A stretch of 64,000 nucleotides of DNA, from the NCBI RefSeq assembly GCF_947259345.1, contig NZ_CAMYLS010000006.1, positions 1 through 64,000 on the forward strand, written 5' to 3'. The stretch comes from an uncultured Maricaulis sp. Lineage in GTDB: Bacteria; Pseudomonadota; Alphaproteobacteria; Caulobacterales; Maricaulaceae. The notes under the pieces are model-generated. The model saw nothing but the letters and a program-made list of their open reading frames with translations. It had not been told where the DNA came from and searched no databases. The translations under genes and the position numbers were made by a program. How positions within the stretch are numbered: position 1 is the stretch's first letter; the number at the start of each line of letters is the position of its first letter. Below are positions 34,082 through 43,570 of the stretch, one piece after another.

Positions 34082-34759
34082 TCAGTGCTCCAGAAAGGTC
34101 GTGAAATTGTCCACCTCCGCCCGCTCTGAGCGTAGCGTGTTCACCGGGGCATCCGGGTCGGCATGGCCCAGCGCCATGCCGCACCAGATCCGTTCCTCCG
34201 GTGACAGGCCGATAGCGGCGCCGACGGTTTTCCAGCGTGTCATCCAGGCTTCCTGGGCGCAGGTCGCCAGGCCCTTTTCCTCGGCTGCCAGCATGACGCA
34301 CATGATGAACATGCCCAGATGGCCCCATTGATTGGGGTTCATGCGCGCGTCGAGGCTGAAAAAAAGGCCGACCGGGGCGCCGAAGAACTCGAAATTCTTG
34401 AGCAGGTGATTGAGCCGCGCCGGCTTGTTGTCGCGATCAATCCCCATCGTCTCATACATCTGCTCGCCCAGCTGGTGCCGACGCGTGCGGAAGGGTTCCC
34501 AGAGCGATTGCGGGTAGGCGCCGAAATCATTCTCGTCGCCAAACGGATCGACCTCGAGGCGCATGCGGACCGTATCGATCACGCGCTGGCGCGCCTTGCC
34601 CGTGACGACATGCACAGTCCAGGGCTGAACATTGCCGCCCGAGGCCGCCCAGCGCGCCGTGTCGAGGATATCGCGGATCTCGGCCTCGCTGACTGGCGTG
34701 TCGAGAAAGGCGCGCGTCGAGATGCGTCGCCGGGCGATGTCGGAGAAAGTGGCAGTCAT
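34082..34759 (-). CDS. Nitroreductase-family flavoprotein
   Basis: A 225-residue FMN-dependent oxidoreductase. It has the family opening RRRISTRAFLDTPVSE (FMN phosphate-binding Arg/Ser), AARWAASGGNVQPW in place of the usual A-x-A-PS-x-x-N-x-QPW, and EERIWCGMALGHADP near the C-terminus, close to the usual GYP-like segment. The physiological substrate cannot be read from sequence. The downstream end abuts the M1-like gene on the other strand (2 bp apart). Confidence 0.88.
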   Translation of the reverse strand: MTATFSDIARRRISTRAFLDTPVSEAEIRDILDTARWAASGGNVQPWTVHVVTGKARQRVIDTVRMRLEVDPFGDENDFGAYPQSLWEPFRTRRHQLGEQMYETMGIDRDNKPARLNHLLKNFEFFGAPVGLFFSLDARMNPNQWGHLGMFIMCVMLAAEEKGLATCAQEAWMTRWKTVGAAIGLSPEERIWCGMALGHADPDAPVNTLRSERAEVDNFTTFLEH

Positions 34760-34765
34760 GGATGC

Positions 34766-35113
34766 TCAAAGCCCCACGAGCGGTTCGAAGCCACCGAAGA
34801 TGAGGCGCTTTCCGTCGAACGGCATTTCATCGGCTTTCATGCGCGGATCTGCCATCATTTTTTCCATCGCGGCGTCGGCTGTCGCCTTGTCGGGCCAGAC
34901 GGCCCAGGAAAAGGTCACGGTTTCGCCGTCCTGTTTCTTCACCGCCTTGGGGAAGGAGGTCAGCTCGCCCTCCGGTACATCCGCGCCCCAGCAATCGACG
35001 GCCTGAAGCGCGCCGTATTCCTTCATCATCGCGCACATCACTTCGCTGCTTTCGATGAAGGCCTCGCGATTGGCGTCAGGCACGGCTGCGACATATCCTT
35101 GAACATAGGCCAT
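34766..35113 (-). CDS. DUF1428 family protein
   Basis: A 115-residue protein beginning AYVQGYVAAVP, with ECWGADVPEG-like and FSWAVWPDKATADAA segments and PFDGKRLIFGGFEPL at the end, the pattern of DUF1428 (dimeric alpha/beta barrel related to ABM-like folds). The start at 35113 follows GGGAGGAAA; the longer frame to 35197 has no such site. Function unknown. It lies just upstream of the nitroreductase on the same strand (6-bp gap), so the pair is an operon. Confidence 0.85.
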   Translation of the reverse strand: MAYVQGYVAAVPDANREAFIESSEVMCAMMKEYGALQAVDCWGADVPEGELTSFPKAVKKQDGETVTFSWAVWPDKATADAAMEKMMADPRMKADEMPFDGKRLIFGGFEPLVGL

Positions 35114-35172
35114 GATTTTTTCCTCCCGGTGTGTCAGCCGAGGATAGGCCAGCAAGACGTCGTTCGCGATAG

Positions 35173-35502
35173 CTAGATTGAGAAACTTGTGCCGCAACCG
35201 CAGGCCGCTGTGGCATTGGGATTGTGGATCTTGAAGCTGGCACCGATCAGTTCGTCGACATAATCGATTTCCGAACCTTCCAGAAAGGGCAGGGAGGCTT
35301 CGTCGATGACCACTTTGGCGCCGTCGCGTTCAATCACCTGATCGTCCTCATTGACCGTTTCGTCGAGGTCGAACGTGTAGGAAAAGCCCGAGCAGCCACC
35401 GCCGACCACACCGATGCGCAGCAGGCCGGTTGAGGCTTGGGCGGCGATAATGGTGTTGATCTGTTTCGCGGCGGACGCGGAGAGCGAGACATTAACGGAC
35501 AT
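35173..35502 (-). CDS. erpA: Iron-sulfur cluster insertion protein ErpA (HesB/IscA family)
   Basis: An A-type carrier that delivers Fe-S clusters to target proteins. The 109-residue protein has the three conserved Cys: GGGCSGFSY and the C-terminal ACGCGTSFSI. The ATG at 35502 gives the typical N-terminus; a longer frame to 35604 would overlap the dgt promoter. It is divergent from dgt, a pairing common in alphaproteobacteria. ErpA is preferred over IscA because no isc or suf genes are nearby, but the two are hard to tell apart by sequence alone. Confidence 0.88.
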   Translation of the reverse strand: MSVNVSLSASAAKQINTIIAAQASTGLLRIGVVGGGCSGFSYTFDLDETVNEDDQVIERDGAKVVIDEASLPFLEGSEIDYVDELIGASFKIHNPNATAACGCGTSFSI

Positions 35503-35596
35503 GGTAGAGCCTGACACTTGACCCGGCGGGTCTTTGGTTTCTGCCTGTATCATCCTATATGGACCCACCCTTGCGCGGATAAAAGGCCCCCCTGAC

Positions 35597-36787
35597 ATGA
35601 TCATCGCCGCGACCGACCGAACCCGTGCGCCCTATGCCTGTCATCCGGCGGAGTCGCGCGGCCGCCGCTTTGCCCAGCCCGACAGTGCCATGCGTAACGC
35701 CTTCCAGCGCGATCGCGACCGGATCATCCACTCCGCGGCCTTTCGGCGCCTGAAGGAGAAGACCCAGGTTTTCGTGGCCCATGAAGGCGATCAATATCGT
35801 ACACGCCTGACCCATTCACTGGAAGTCTCGCAGATCGCCCGGACGCTGGCCCGGGCCTTGCGCGGCGATGAGGACCTCGCCGAAGCCCTCGCGCTGGCCC
35901 ATGATCTCGGACACCCCCCCTTCGGTCATGAGGGCGAGCGGGTACTGGCCCAGAAGATGAAGGATTTTGGCGGCTTCGACCACAACGCCCAGACCCTGCG
36001 CGTGATCACCAAGCTGGAAGTGCGTTACCCGGAATTTGACGGCCTGAATCTGACCTGGGAGACGCTTGAGGGCGTCGTCAAACATAATGGCCCCCTTCTG
36101 GGAGCTGGCCAGGATGAGGCCAGCCTGCCCTGGGCCTTCACCGACTATGATGGCTGGCGGGCGCTGGAATTCGAGACCCATGCCGGCCTCGAGGCACAGA
36201 TCGCCGCACTGGCCGACGATATCGCCTATAACAATCACGACATTGACGATGGATTGCGATCCGGATTGCTGGAATTGGAGCCGTTGCTTGAATTGCCGCT
36301 GGTCGGCGATATTTTCACGCGTGCCCGCGAAAATTGGCCGGACAAGCCACAGGCGATCATCGTCCACGAGGCCGTGCGCGAATTGATCGGTGTGATGGTC
36401 GAGGATGTCTTGACCGAAACGCGCCGCCGTCTGGACTTGGCAAAACCTGAGAGTGCGGAGGCCCTGCGGGCGCTTGATCACCCGGTTGTTGCCTTCTCCG
36501 AAGAGATGGTTTTGCATCTGGCCGCGCTGCGTCGCCATCTCTTTGCCCACATGTATCGCCACTACAAGGTCAACAGAATGATGAGCCAGGCACGCCGGGT
36601 CGCCAGTGATTTGTTTGACCTGTATCTGAGTGATCCCGGCGTAATGCCAAATGATGTTCAGGCCAGCATGTCGGGGGCCGGAACAGCGCAGTCGGCGCGG
36701 GCGATTTGTGACTATATCGCCGGAATGACAGATCGCTTTGCAGTGGAAGAGCACAGACGGCTTTTCACCGTGCAGGGGTATTTCTAA
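35597..36787 (+). CDS. dgt: Deoxyguanosinetriphosphate triphosphohydrolase-like protein
   Basis: An HD-superfamily dNTP triphosphohydrolase. The 396-residue protein has the metal motif H...HD: RTRLTHSLEV, then ALAHDLGHPPFGHEGE, and a further ALADDIAYNNHDIDDG segment contributing the last metal ligand. This matches the shorter type 2 dGTPase-like group of alphaproteobacteria. The ATG at 35597 gives the typical RAPYACHP-x-x-SRGR start; an upstream frame exists without a good ribosome site. It probably controls dGTP pool balance. Confidence 0.93.
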   Translation: MIIAATDRTRAPYACHPAESRGRRFAQPDSAMRNAFQRDRDRIIHSAAFRRLKEKTQVFVAHEGDQYRTRLTHSLEVSQIARTLARALRGDEDLAEALALAHDLGHPPFGHEGERVLAQKMKDFGGFDHNAQTLRVITKLEVRYPEFDGLNLTWETLEGVVKHNGPLLGAGQDEASLPWAFTDYDGWRALEFETHAGLEAQIAALADDIAYNNHDIDDGLRSGLLELEPLLELPLVGDIFTRARENWPDKPQAIIVHEAVRELIGVMVEDVLTETRRRLDLAKPESAEALRALDHPVVAFSEEMVLHLAALRRHLFAHMYRHYKVNRMMSQARRVASDLFDLYLSDPGVMPNDVQASMSGAGTAQSARAICDYIAGMTDRFAVEEHRRLFTVQGYF

Positions 36788-36885
36788 ACTGTCGCGGCGG
36801 TAAGGTCATTCAGGCCGCAGTGTTATCGTATGGCGACCTGTCGCGATTCGCGCGGCCGCCGGACCTGAGGTGAGAACCGGAATTC

Positions 36886-37716
36886 ATGACAGACCAGGAC
36901 GAGGAAAGCCGGATCGGCGCCTATGCCCCACCGGCGGACGAGTTTGCCACCTTTGACGCCCGTGACGAGGATGCCCGTCGCGGCCTGCTTCTGCTGACCA
37001 CGGCCCTGGCCGCTTTTGTCCTGTTTCTCGGCGTGGTCTGGAGCGCCTATAATCAGGGTCTGCGCGATAGTGGCCGCGATGGTGCGCCACGCCTCATTCC
37101 CAATGAAGAACCCTATCGCGAGCGCCCGGTTGATCCCGGTGGCGCCGAGACGCCGGACACGGAGCTGGAAGTCTATGACCGCCTGACAGGTGATGATGCG
37201 GGTGATGACACCGTCTCGCTGCGTCCGGCACCGGAAGAGCCTCTGGAAGATTCGGGCCGCCCGGGCCTGCGGGTCGAACAGGTGGATGCCGATGAGGCCG
37301 CCGATCCGACGGTCGAGACCGAGGCCCTGCCGGACGCGACCCCGCGCCCGGCACCGGAGCGCCCGGCGCGCCAGCCCGATCCGGAACCCGAACCACAGGC
37401 ACCGGCCAGCGAACCCGATCCGGCCCCGGCTGAAACCGCGACGGCGACGCCCGGTGTTGACGTGTCGGGCAGCTGGGTCGTGCAGATCGCCTCTTTCCGG
37501 ACCGAAGCCGATGCCGAAGCGGCCTGGGTCGCCTTTCGGACGCGCTTCGCCGATATCTCCGCCGGCATGGCGCCGGATGTGGCCTCGGTCGAGATTGAGG
37601 GACGCGGCACGTATCATCGCCTGCGCATCGCCGCCTTTGCCGATCGCGGTGATGCGGTCAACTTCTGCTCGACCCTGCAATCGCGCGGGCAAGACTGCCT
37701 GGTGGCACGCCGATGA
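36886..37716 (+). CDS. SPOR-domain membrane protein
   Basis: A 276-residue bitopic protein: a cytoplasmic N-terminus (1-33), one membrane helix (about 34-55), a Pro/Glu/Ala-rich periplasmic linker (about 100-190), and a C-terminal SPOR domain (about 196-276, starting SWVVQIASF) that binds denuded peptidoglycan at the division septum. It overlaps nagZ by ATGA, so a cell-wall role fits. In relatives argS usually lies between dgt and this gene; here it is absent. Confidence 0.9.
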   Translation: MTDQDEESRIGAYAPPADEFATFDARDEDARRGLLLLTTALAAFVLFLGVVWSAYNQGLRDSGRDGAPRLIPNEEPYRERPVDPGGAETPDTELEVYDRLTGDDAGDDTVSLRPAPEEPLEDSGRPGLRVEQVDADEAADPTVETEALPDATPRPAPERPARQPDPEPEPQAPASEPDPAPAETATATPGVDVSGSWVVQIASFRTEADAEAAWVAFRTRFADISAGMAPDVASVEIEGRGTYHRLRIAAFADRGDAVNFCSTLQSRGQDCLVARR

Positions 37717-38729
37717 CGATAGCGTCGGTGATTTACGGGCTCGCCGGGACCAAGTTGAGCCCGGACGAGAAAGCCTTCTTTCGCGACATCGATCCGTGGG
37801 GCTTCATCCTGTTCGCCCGCAATATCGAGGGTATTCGTCAGGTCTCGCGGCTGACGCTGGAATTGCGAGATTGCGTTGGCCGGGATGTGCCGATCCTGAT
37901 CGACCAGGAGGGCGGCCGCGTCGCCCGCCTGCGCCCGCCGACCTGGCGTGCAGCGCCAGCGGCCGAGCGGTTTGCCGATTTGTGGAAGATCGATGAGGAA
38001 ATGGCGATCGAGGCCACGCGCATCAATCATCGCCTGCTGGCCCACGAATTGCGCACGATCGGCGTTGATGTCGATTGTGCGCCGGTGGCCGATCTGCGCA
38101 TTGACGGCGCGGATGACATTATCGGCGACCGGGCTTTCGGACGGACGCCGGAACCGGTCATCCATCTGGGGCGTGCGGCCATGGAAGGCCTGATGGCCGG
38201 CGGTGTCGCCCCGATTATCAAGCATATCCCCGGTCATGGACGGGCCCTGGCCGACAGTCATCTGGAATTGCCGGTCGTTCCGGAAGAGCACGGCCTGCTG
38301 TCGGAGACCGATTTCGCGCCCTTCAGGGGCTTGAGCGATGCGCCGATGGCGATGACGGCCCATATTGTCTATGCCGATATCGATTCCGATCATCCCGCGA
38401 CCCAGTCCGCCGAGCTGGTCGGCAAGGTCATTCGCGGCGAGATCGGGTTTGACGGCCTCCTGATGACGGATGATCTGTCAATGAAGGCGCTGACAGGGAC
38501 GTTCCGCGAACGTGGTGAGCGATCGCTCAAGGCCGGTTGCGACATGCTTTTGCACTGCAATGGCCAGATGGGCGAGATGATCGCCGTTGCCGAAGGCACG
38601 GCCGCCCTGTCCGGCAAGGCGCTTGAACGCGCGGCAACCGCCGAGAGCGCCCGTGATGTCATCGAGGATTTTGACCCGGAAGATGCCGAATCGCGTTTCA
38701 ATGACTGGCTGGACAGGCTTTCGGCCTGA
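37713..38729 (+). CDS. nagZ: Beta-N-acetylhexosaminidase NagZ
   Basis: NagZ removes GlcNAc from anhydro-muropeptides during cell-wall recycling in the cytoplasm. The 338-residue GH3 protein has LIDQEGGRVARL, the catalytic loop KHIPGHGRALADSH, and the nucleophile region LLMTDDLSM. No signal peptide, as expected. It is coupled to the SPOR gene by overlap and followed by scpA after 63 bp. Confidence 0.95.
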   Translation: MTIASVIYGLAGTKLSPDEKAFFRDIDPWGFILFARNIEGIRQVSRLTLELRDCVGRDVPILIDQEGGRVARLRPPTWRAAPAAERFADLWKIDEEMAIEATRINHRLLAHELRTIGVDVDCAPVADLRIDGADDIIGDRAFGRTPEPVIHLGRAAMEGLMAGGVAPIIKHIPGHGRALADSHLELPVVPEEHGLLSETDFAPFRGLSDAPMAMTAHIVYADIDSDHPATQSAELVGKVIRGEIGFDGLLMTDDLSMKALTGTFRERGERSLKAGCDMLLHCNGQMGEMIAVAEGTAALSGKALERAATAESARDVIEDFDPEDAESRFNDWLDRLSA

Positions 38730-38792
38730 TCCGGAGACGGTCAGCCGCCTGAAGCGGGAGCGTTGGAGCGGGAGCCCTGAAGTGGGAGCGTT

Positions 38793-39608
38793 GTGAGCGA
38801 GGATTTCGAGGAAGACGTCCGGTTTGAAGCCGCCGAGAACGCCGAGACGGATGCGCTCGTTGTGGATCTCGACGGATTCGAGGGACCGCTTCACCTCCTG
38901 CTCGCCCTGGCCCGCAAGCGCAAGATTGATCTGGCGAAGATCTCGATCCTCGAACTGGCCGAGCAATATCTGCAATTCATGGAAGCGGCGCGCCAAAAGC
39001 GTCTCGACCTCGCCGCTGACTATCTGGTGATGGCGGCCTGGCTGGCCTATCTGAAGTCCAAACTTCTCCTGCCGAAGCCGCAGAAGGATGAGGAGGAGCA
39101 GCCTGCAGAAGCGTTGGCAGCGGCCTTGGCATTCCGGCTGCGGCGTCTCGAAGCCATGCGCGCCGCCGGCGAAGCGCTGTTCGCCCGGCCACTGCTCGCG
39201 GTGGACATCCACGCGCGCGGCATGCCGGAAGGGGTGCGCGCGACGCGCTCAGTGGTCTATGAAGCCGACCTGCATGACCTGCTATCGGCCTATGCCAGTC
39301 GCCGCGTGAAACAGGCGCGCTCGGTCTATCGCCCGCCGACTCCCAAGGTTTATGGCCTGGAAACTGCAAGAGACCGCCTTGAGACACTGATGCCGCAAAT
39401 CAGTGAATGGCGAGAACTGGATAGCCTGCTTCCCGGGGCCGGGGAGTTGGGCGCCAATCCACCTCCGATGCGGTCAGTGCGGGCCAGTTCGATGCTGGCC
39501 GCGCTTGAAATCACCAAGGAGGGCCATGCACGATTGCGTCAGCGTGAAGCCTATGCGCCGCTCTTCGTGAGGGCGCAGTCCGGGGAAGAGGGCGCGACCG
39601 ATGACTGA
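38793..39608 (+). CDS. scpA: Segregation and condensation protein A
   Basis: ScpA is the kleisin that bridges the two Smc heads in chromosome condensation. The 271-residue protein has the diagnostic N-terminal FEGPLHLLLALARKRKIDLAK-type segment (read in two parts: FEGPLHLLL, then KIDLAKISI) and the ADYLVMAAWLAYLKSKLLLP block. It starts with GTG at 38793 behind GGGAGCG. The stop overlaps scpB by 8 bp. Confidence 0.96.
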   Translation: MSEDFEEDVRFEAAENAETDALVVDLDGFEGPLHLLLALARKRKIDLAKISILELAEQYLQFMEAARQKRLDLAADYLVMAAWLAYLKSKLLLPKPQKDEEEQPAEALAAALAFRLRRLEAMRAAGEALFARPLLAVDIHARGMPEGVRATRSVVYEADLHDLLSAYASRRVKQARSVYRPPTPKVYGLETARDRLETLMPQISEWRELDSLLPGAGELGANPPPMRSVRASSMLAALEITKEGHARLRQREAYAPLFVRAQSGEEGATDD

Positions 39609-40410
39609 TGACACAACGACCGATGACAAGACCGACGCGATCTCCAGCGCGATCTCCGCGCTGCGCGAGCGCGCCTCGCACCAGGGGCCGAGCGTGGCGG
39701 CCGACGCCGAAGCGTCCGAAGCGCTGGGCGTCCATCTCGCTGTGAATACCGAACGCCAGAATCTGCGCGTGCTGGAAGCCTTGCTCTTTGCCGCTGCGGA
39801 GCCGCTGGACGAAGAAACCTTGATCGGGCGACTGCCGCTCGAAGCCAATATCCAGGACCTGCTCGGCAAGTTGCAGGGGGAATACGCCGAACGCGGCGTG
39901 CGCCTCACAGAAGTGGGCGGGCGCTGGCGTTTCGAAACGGCACCCGATCTGGCTGACGTCCTGGTTGAAGTGAAACAGGAACCGCGCAAACTGTCCCAGG
40001 CGGCGCTGGAAACCCTGTCCATCATCGCCTATCACCAGCCCGTGACGCGGGCCGAGATCGAGGAAATCCGGGGTGTCGCGGTTTCGCGCGGCACGCTGGA
40101 CCTGTTGTTCGAGCTGCGCTGGGTTCGCCCGCGCGGGCGTCGTCGCACGCCGGGCCGTCCGGTCACCTACGGTACGACCCAGGCCTTCATGGAATACTTT
40201 GCGCTGCAATCGATCGGTGACCTGCCCGGCATGTCCGACCTCAAGGCGGCCGGCTTGCTGGATGCGCGCCTGCCGCCGGATTTCTCGGTTCCGGATCCGA
40301 CCCGCAGCGTGGAACCAGACCTGCTGGAAGATCCGCTCAGCGATGAGGAAGCGCACGCCTTCCATGTCGACTTCATGGACGGGGATGACGAGCCGGACGG
40401 TGCGGCATAG
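39601..40410 (+). CDS. scpB: Segregation and condensation protein B
   Basis: ScpB is the winged-helix partner of ScpA in the Smc complex. The 269-residue protein has a polar N-terminal extension of about 55 residues, then LEALLFAAAEPLD, the winged-helix core with ALETLSIIAYHQPVTRAEIEEIRG, and the GRRRTPGRPVTYGTT segment typical of ScpB. The acidic C-terminal tail is common in alphaproteobacteria. It overlaps scpA. Confidence 0.95.
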   Translation: MTDDTTTDDKTDAISSAISALRERASHQGPSVAADAEASEALGVHLAVNTERQNLRVLEALLFAAAEPLDEETLIGRLPLEANIQDLLGKLQGEYAERGVRLTEVGGRWRFETAPDLADVLVEVKQEPRKLSQAALETLSIIAYHQPVTRAEIEEIRGVAVSRGTLDLLFELRWVRPRGRRRTPGRPVTYGTTQAFMEYFALQSIGDLPGMSDLKAAGLLDARLPPDFSVPDPTRSVEPDLLEDPLSDEEAHAFHVDFMDGDDEPDGAA

Positions 40411-40511
40411 CGGCGGGTGTGCGATCAATCGTCCCGCTGCCTGATTGACGGGTTGGACGAGGCCCGGCAAACGCAGTAGACCCAGTTAACTCGGTTCAGA
40501 CGGAGGGGCAC

Positions 40512-40736
40512 ATGGCTCCCGGTATGTGGCAAATTCTTCTTGTGGTTCTTCTGGCCGTCCTGCTGTTCGGCGGCCGCGGGAAGATCGCATCGGTCATGGG
40601 TGACTTCGCCAAAGGCATCACCAGCTTCCGCAAGGGACTGAAGGATGATGAGGGCGAGGGCGACGCGGCTGACAGTGAAACGCCGGCCGGCTCGCTCAAC
40701 ACCGAGACCCGCGAAGACGAAAAAACCGGGAGCTAG
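40512..40736 (+). CDS. tatA: Sec-independent translocase subunit TatA
   Basis: TatA multimers form the translocation element for folded proteins. The 74-residue protein has one N-terminal helix (about 5-20), the FGGRGKI hinge (the family usually reads FG-x-x-KLP), an amphipathic helix with the FAKGITSFRKGLKDD pattern, and an acidic tail. It is first in tatA-tatB-tatC, separated from scpB by about 100 bp and from tatB by three. Confidence 0.94.
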   Translation: MAPGMWQILLVVLLAVLLFGGRGKIASVMGDFAKGITSFRKGLKDDEGEGDAADSETPAGSLNTETREDEKTGS

Positions 40737-40739
40737 GCG

Positions 40740-41225
40740 ATGAGCCCCGGCATTGGCATGCCGGAATTGCTGGTAGTCCTGGTCCTCGCGCTTGTCGTGG
40801 TCGGGCCGCAGCAATTGCCGGTCATGATGCGCAAGGTCGGTCAGATGATGGCCCAGGCCCGCGCCATGGCGAAGGATTTCCAGAACAGTTTCGAGGAAAT
40901 CGGTCGTGAGACCGAGCTGTCCGAACTGCGCCGCGAGATTGAGGCGCTCAAGGACGCGAATCCCGTCAATCAGATCCATGGCGAGTTGGACAAGGCCACA
41001 CGCGGCGCGCAAGACGATGATATCCGCGCCCTCAAGATGAAGCATGTCGAGAAGAGCCAGGCTGAGGCCGAAGCGGCGAAGGCGGAGAAGCAGGCCGCCC
41101 TCGAAAGCAAAACACCGGAAAGCGATGCACAGGCCGACGCCGCTGCGAGCGATGATGCGGCAGAGACGGCTGAGCGTGCCGAACCCGCACCGGCCAAGCC
41201 GGCCGACGAAATCAAGGGACGCTGA
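40740..41225 (+). CDS. tatB: Sec-independent translocase subunit TatB
   Basis: TatB works with TatC in the twin-arginine receptor. The 161-residue protein has a short periplasmic N-terminus PGIGMPELL, one helix, the VVGPQQLPVMMRKVGQM hinge and amphipathic segment, and a long charged, Ala/Glu-rich C-terminal tail with coiled-coil character. Length and the long tail separate it from TatA. Confidence 0.94.
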   Translation: MSPGIGMPELLVVLVLALVVVGPQQLPVMMRKVGQMMAQARAMAKDFQNSFEEIGRETELSELRREIEALKDANPVNQIHGELDKATRGAQDDDIRALKMKHVEKSQAEAEAAKAEKQAALESKTPESDAQADAAASDDAAETAERAEPAPAKPADEIKGR

Positions 41226-41230
41226 GCCGA

Positions 41231-42046
41231 ATGGCCGAAATCGAGCATGACGAAGTCGAGGCGAGCCGCGCTCCATTGGTCGAACACCTGATCGAGCTGC
41301 GCTCGCGGCTGGTGCTGATCATGGGCTTTCTCCTGGTCGGCTTCATCGGCTGTTTCCTGGTTTCAGAGACGCTCTATCAATGGCTGCTTCTGCCCTATCG
41401 TGACGCCGCCTCGATTGTGCGCGGCGTGCCCGTTGAAGAGCTGGACCTGACGGCCAATTTCTTTGCGCCGCTGGAATTCTTCTTTGTCCGGCTGAAACTG
41501 TCTTTGGTGGGCGCAATCATCATCACCTTCCCGGTCATTGCCTGGCAGATTTACGGCTTTGTCGCGCCGGGCCTTTACAAGAATGAGCGCGGCGCCTTCG
41601 CGCCTTTCCTGGCCATGTCGCCGATCCTGTTCGGCGCGGGTGTGAGCTTCGTCTATTTCTTCGTCCTGCCGATGGTGATGCGCTTTTCGCTGGGCCAGGA
41701 ACAGTCGGCCGAGCTGGTCGGGACACGCATCGAGCTTTTGCTCAACGTCTCCGACTACATGAACCTCATCACCACGCTGATGCTGGTCTTTGGCATTTCC
41801 TTCCAGATGCCGGTCTTCCTCATGCTGCTGGCCAAGGCCGGCATCCTCAAGGCGAAGACCCTGCTCAAGGGCTGGCGCTTTGCGGTTGTCGGGATTGCCC
41901 TGTTTGCCGCGTTCGCGACACCGCCGGATCCGATTTCCCAGGTTATGCTGGGCGGTGCGCTGATGCTGCTCTACTTCATCTCGATTGGCGGCATGCATCT
42001 GATGCAGTCTTCCAAGGCCGAGGCCGACGAGGCTGAAGAGGACTGA
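41231..42046 (+). CDS. tatC: Sec-independent translocase subunit TatC
   Basis: TatC recognises twin-arginine signal peptides. The 271-residue protein has six membrane helices, the N-terminal [12 protein letters not shown] motif, and [15 protein letters not shown] plus the [15 protein letters not shown] segment characteristic of TatC. It starts 5 bp after tatB and is followed by serS. Confidence 0.97.
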   Translation: MAEIEHDEVEASRAPLVEHLIELRSRLVLIMGFLLVGFIGCFLVSETLYQWLLLPYRDAASIVRGVPVEELDLTANFFAPLEFFFVRLKLSLVGAIIITFPVIAWQIYGFVAPGLYKNERGAFAPFLAMSPILFGAGVSFVYFFVLPMVMRFSLGQEQSAELVGTRIELLLNVSDYMNLITTLMLVFGISFQMPVFLMLLAKAGILKAKTLLKGWRFAVVGIALFAAFATPPDPISQVMLGGALMLLYFISIGGMHLMQSSKAEADEAEED

Positions 42047-42116
42047 TCCGGTTTACGGCGCGCGCGGGCAGGGCTATAGCCCGGCCTCGTTATTTCATTC
42101 CAACCGGATCAGACCC

Positions 42117-43394
42117 ATGCATGACATCAAGCTCATCCGCGACAATCCCGACGCATTCGACGCTGGCCTCGCCAAGCGTGGCCTGACGCCGCAATCCGCG
42201 ACCCTGATCGAGCTTGATGCCTCCCGCCGCGATGCGCTGGGCAAGCAACAGGACGCCGAGACCGAGCGCAATGCGCTGTCCAAGCAGATCGGCAAGGCCA
42301 AGGCGAGCGGCGACGAAGCCGAGTTCAACCGTTTGCGTAGCGAGGTCGACCGTCTCAAATCCGTGCTGGAAGAGGCCGGTCAGCAGGCGCGCCATTTCGA
42401 CGAAGCCTTGAACCAGCATCTCGCCGCCCTGCCGAACCTGCCTTATGACGACGTGCCGCAGGGCGCCGACGAGGCAGACAATGAGGAAATGCGTCGCTGG
42501 GGCGATCCCCGGGCCATGGACTTCAAGCCGCGCGACCATGTCGACTTGGGTGAAGGTCTCGGCCAGATGGACTTCAAGGCCGCCGCTGAGATCTCCGGGT
42601 CGCGATTTGTGGCGCTGCGCGGCGGTTTGGCCCGCATGGAACGTGCGCTGGCGCAGTTCATGCTCGATCTGCACACCACCGAGCACGGCTATGAAGAAGT
42701 CAGCCCGCCCTACATGGTGCGCGACGAAGCCATGTTCGGGACCGGTCAACTGCCGAAATTCACGGAAGACTCGTTCCGCACGACCGATGGTCGCTGGCTG
42801 ATCCCCACTTCAGAAGTGCCGCTGACCAATCTGGCGCGCGAGACCATCCATCCCGAGAGCGATCTGCCCATGCGCATGACAGCCTACACGCCCTGTTTCC
42901 GTTCGGAAGCCGGCTCGGCCGGTCGCGATACGCGTGGCATGATCCGCCTGCATCAATTCCAGAAGGTCGAGATGGTGTCGATCGTCACGCCGGACGAAAG
43001 CGATGCCGAGCTGGAACGCATGACCGGTTGCGCCGAAAAGGTCCTGCAGCTGCTCGAGCTTCCCTACCGGGTCATGAAACTGTGCACCGGCGATATGGGC
43101 TTTGCCGCCCGCCGTACCTATGACCTTGAAGTCTGGATGCCGAGCCAGGATTGCTATCGCGAAATCTCGTCCTGCTCGACCTGTGGCGACTTCCAGGCGC
43201 GTCGCATGGATGCCCGCTACCGCAAGGATGGCGAGAAGCGTCCGGCCTTCCTGCACACGCTGAACGGATCCGGCGTCGCCGTCGGCCGCGCCCTCGTGGC
43301 CGTCCTGGAAAATCACCAGAACGCCGACGGTTCGATCACTATTCCCGCGGCCCTGCGTCCCTATATGGGTGGGTTGGAGACAATATCAGCCTGA
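42117..43394 (+). CDS. serS: Seryl-tRNA synthetase
   Basis: SerRS charges tRNA-Ser. The 425-residue class II enzyme has the N-terminal long coiled-coil arm (about 25-105), motif 2 [17 protein letters not shown] with the QFQKVE segment, and motif 3 [18 protein letters not shown] near the C-terminus. The ATG at 42117 gives the common [11 protein letters not shown] start. Confidence 0.97.
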   Translation: MHDIKLIRDNPDAFDAGLAKRGLTPQSATLIELDASRRDALGKQQDAETERNALSKQIGKAKASGDEAEFNRLRSEVDRLKSVLEEAGQQARHFDEALNQHLAALPNLPYDDVPQGADEADNEEMRRWGDPRAMDFKPRDHVDLGEGLGQMDFKAAAEISGSRFVALRGGLARMERALAQFMLDLHTTEHGYEEVSPPYMVRDEAMFGTGQLPKFTEDSFRTTDGRWLIPTSEVPLTNLARETIHPESDLPMRMTAYTPCFRSEAGSAGRDTRGMIRLHQFQKVEMVSIVTPDESDAELERMTGCAEKVLQLLELPYRVMKLCTGDMGFAARRTYDLEVWMPSQDCYREISSCSTCGDFQARRMDARYRKDGEKRPAFLHTLNGSGVAVGRALVAVLENHQNADGSITIPAALRPYMGGLETISA

Positions 43395-43441
43395 CCTGTT
43401 TGGCTCGCTATTCCCTGTTTTTGCGAGATTGGTCGTAGGCT

Positions 43442-43469
43442 CAGGCGGCCCTCCACAAGGGGCCGCCTG
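43442..43469 (+). terminator. Hairpin after serS
   Basis: Perfect 10-bp stem CAGGCGGCCC (43442-43451) and GGGCCGCCTG (43460-43469) with an 8-nt loop, 47 bp after the serS stop. The following bases are only weakly T-rich (ATGCTTG), so termination may be partial. Confidence 0.6.
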
Positions 43470-43570
43470 ATGCTTGTCCGGCATGATTTTGACCGCGTCC
43501 GGGGACTGGCGGTCGGCACAAATTGCTTTAGAAGCAGGCGCTGGCGAACACAGCAAGCGACCGGTTGATC

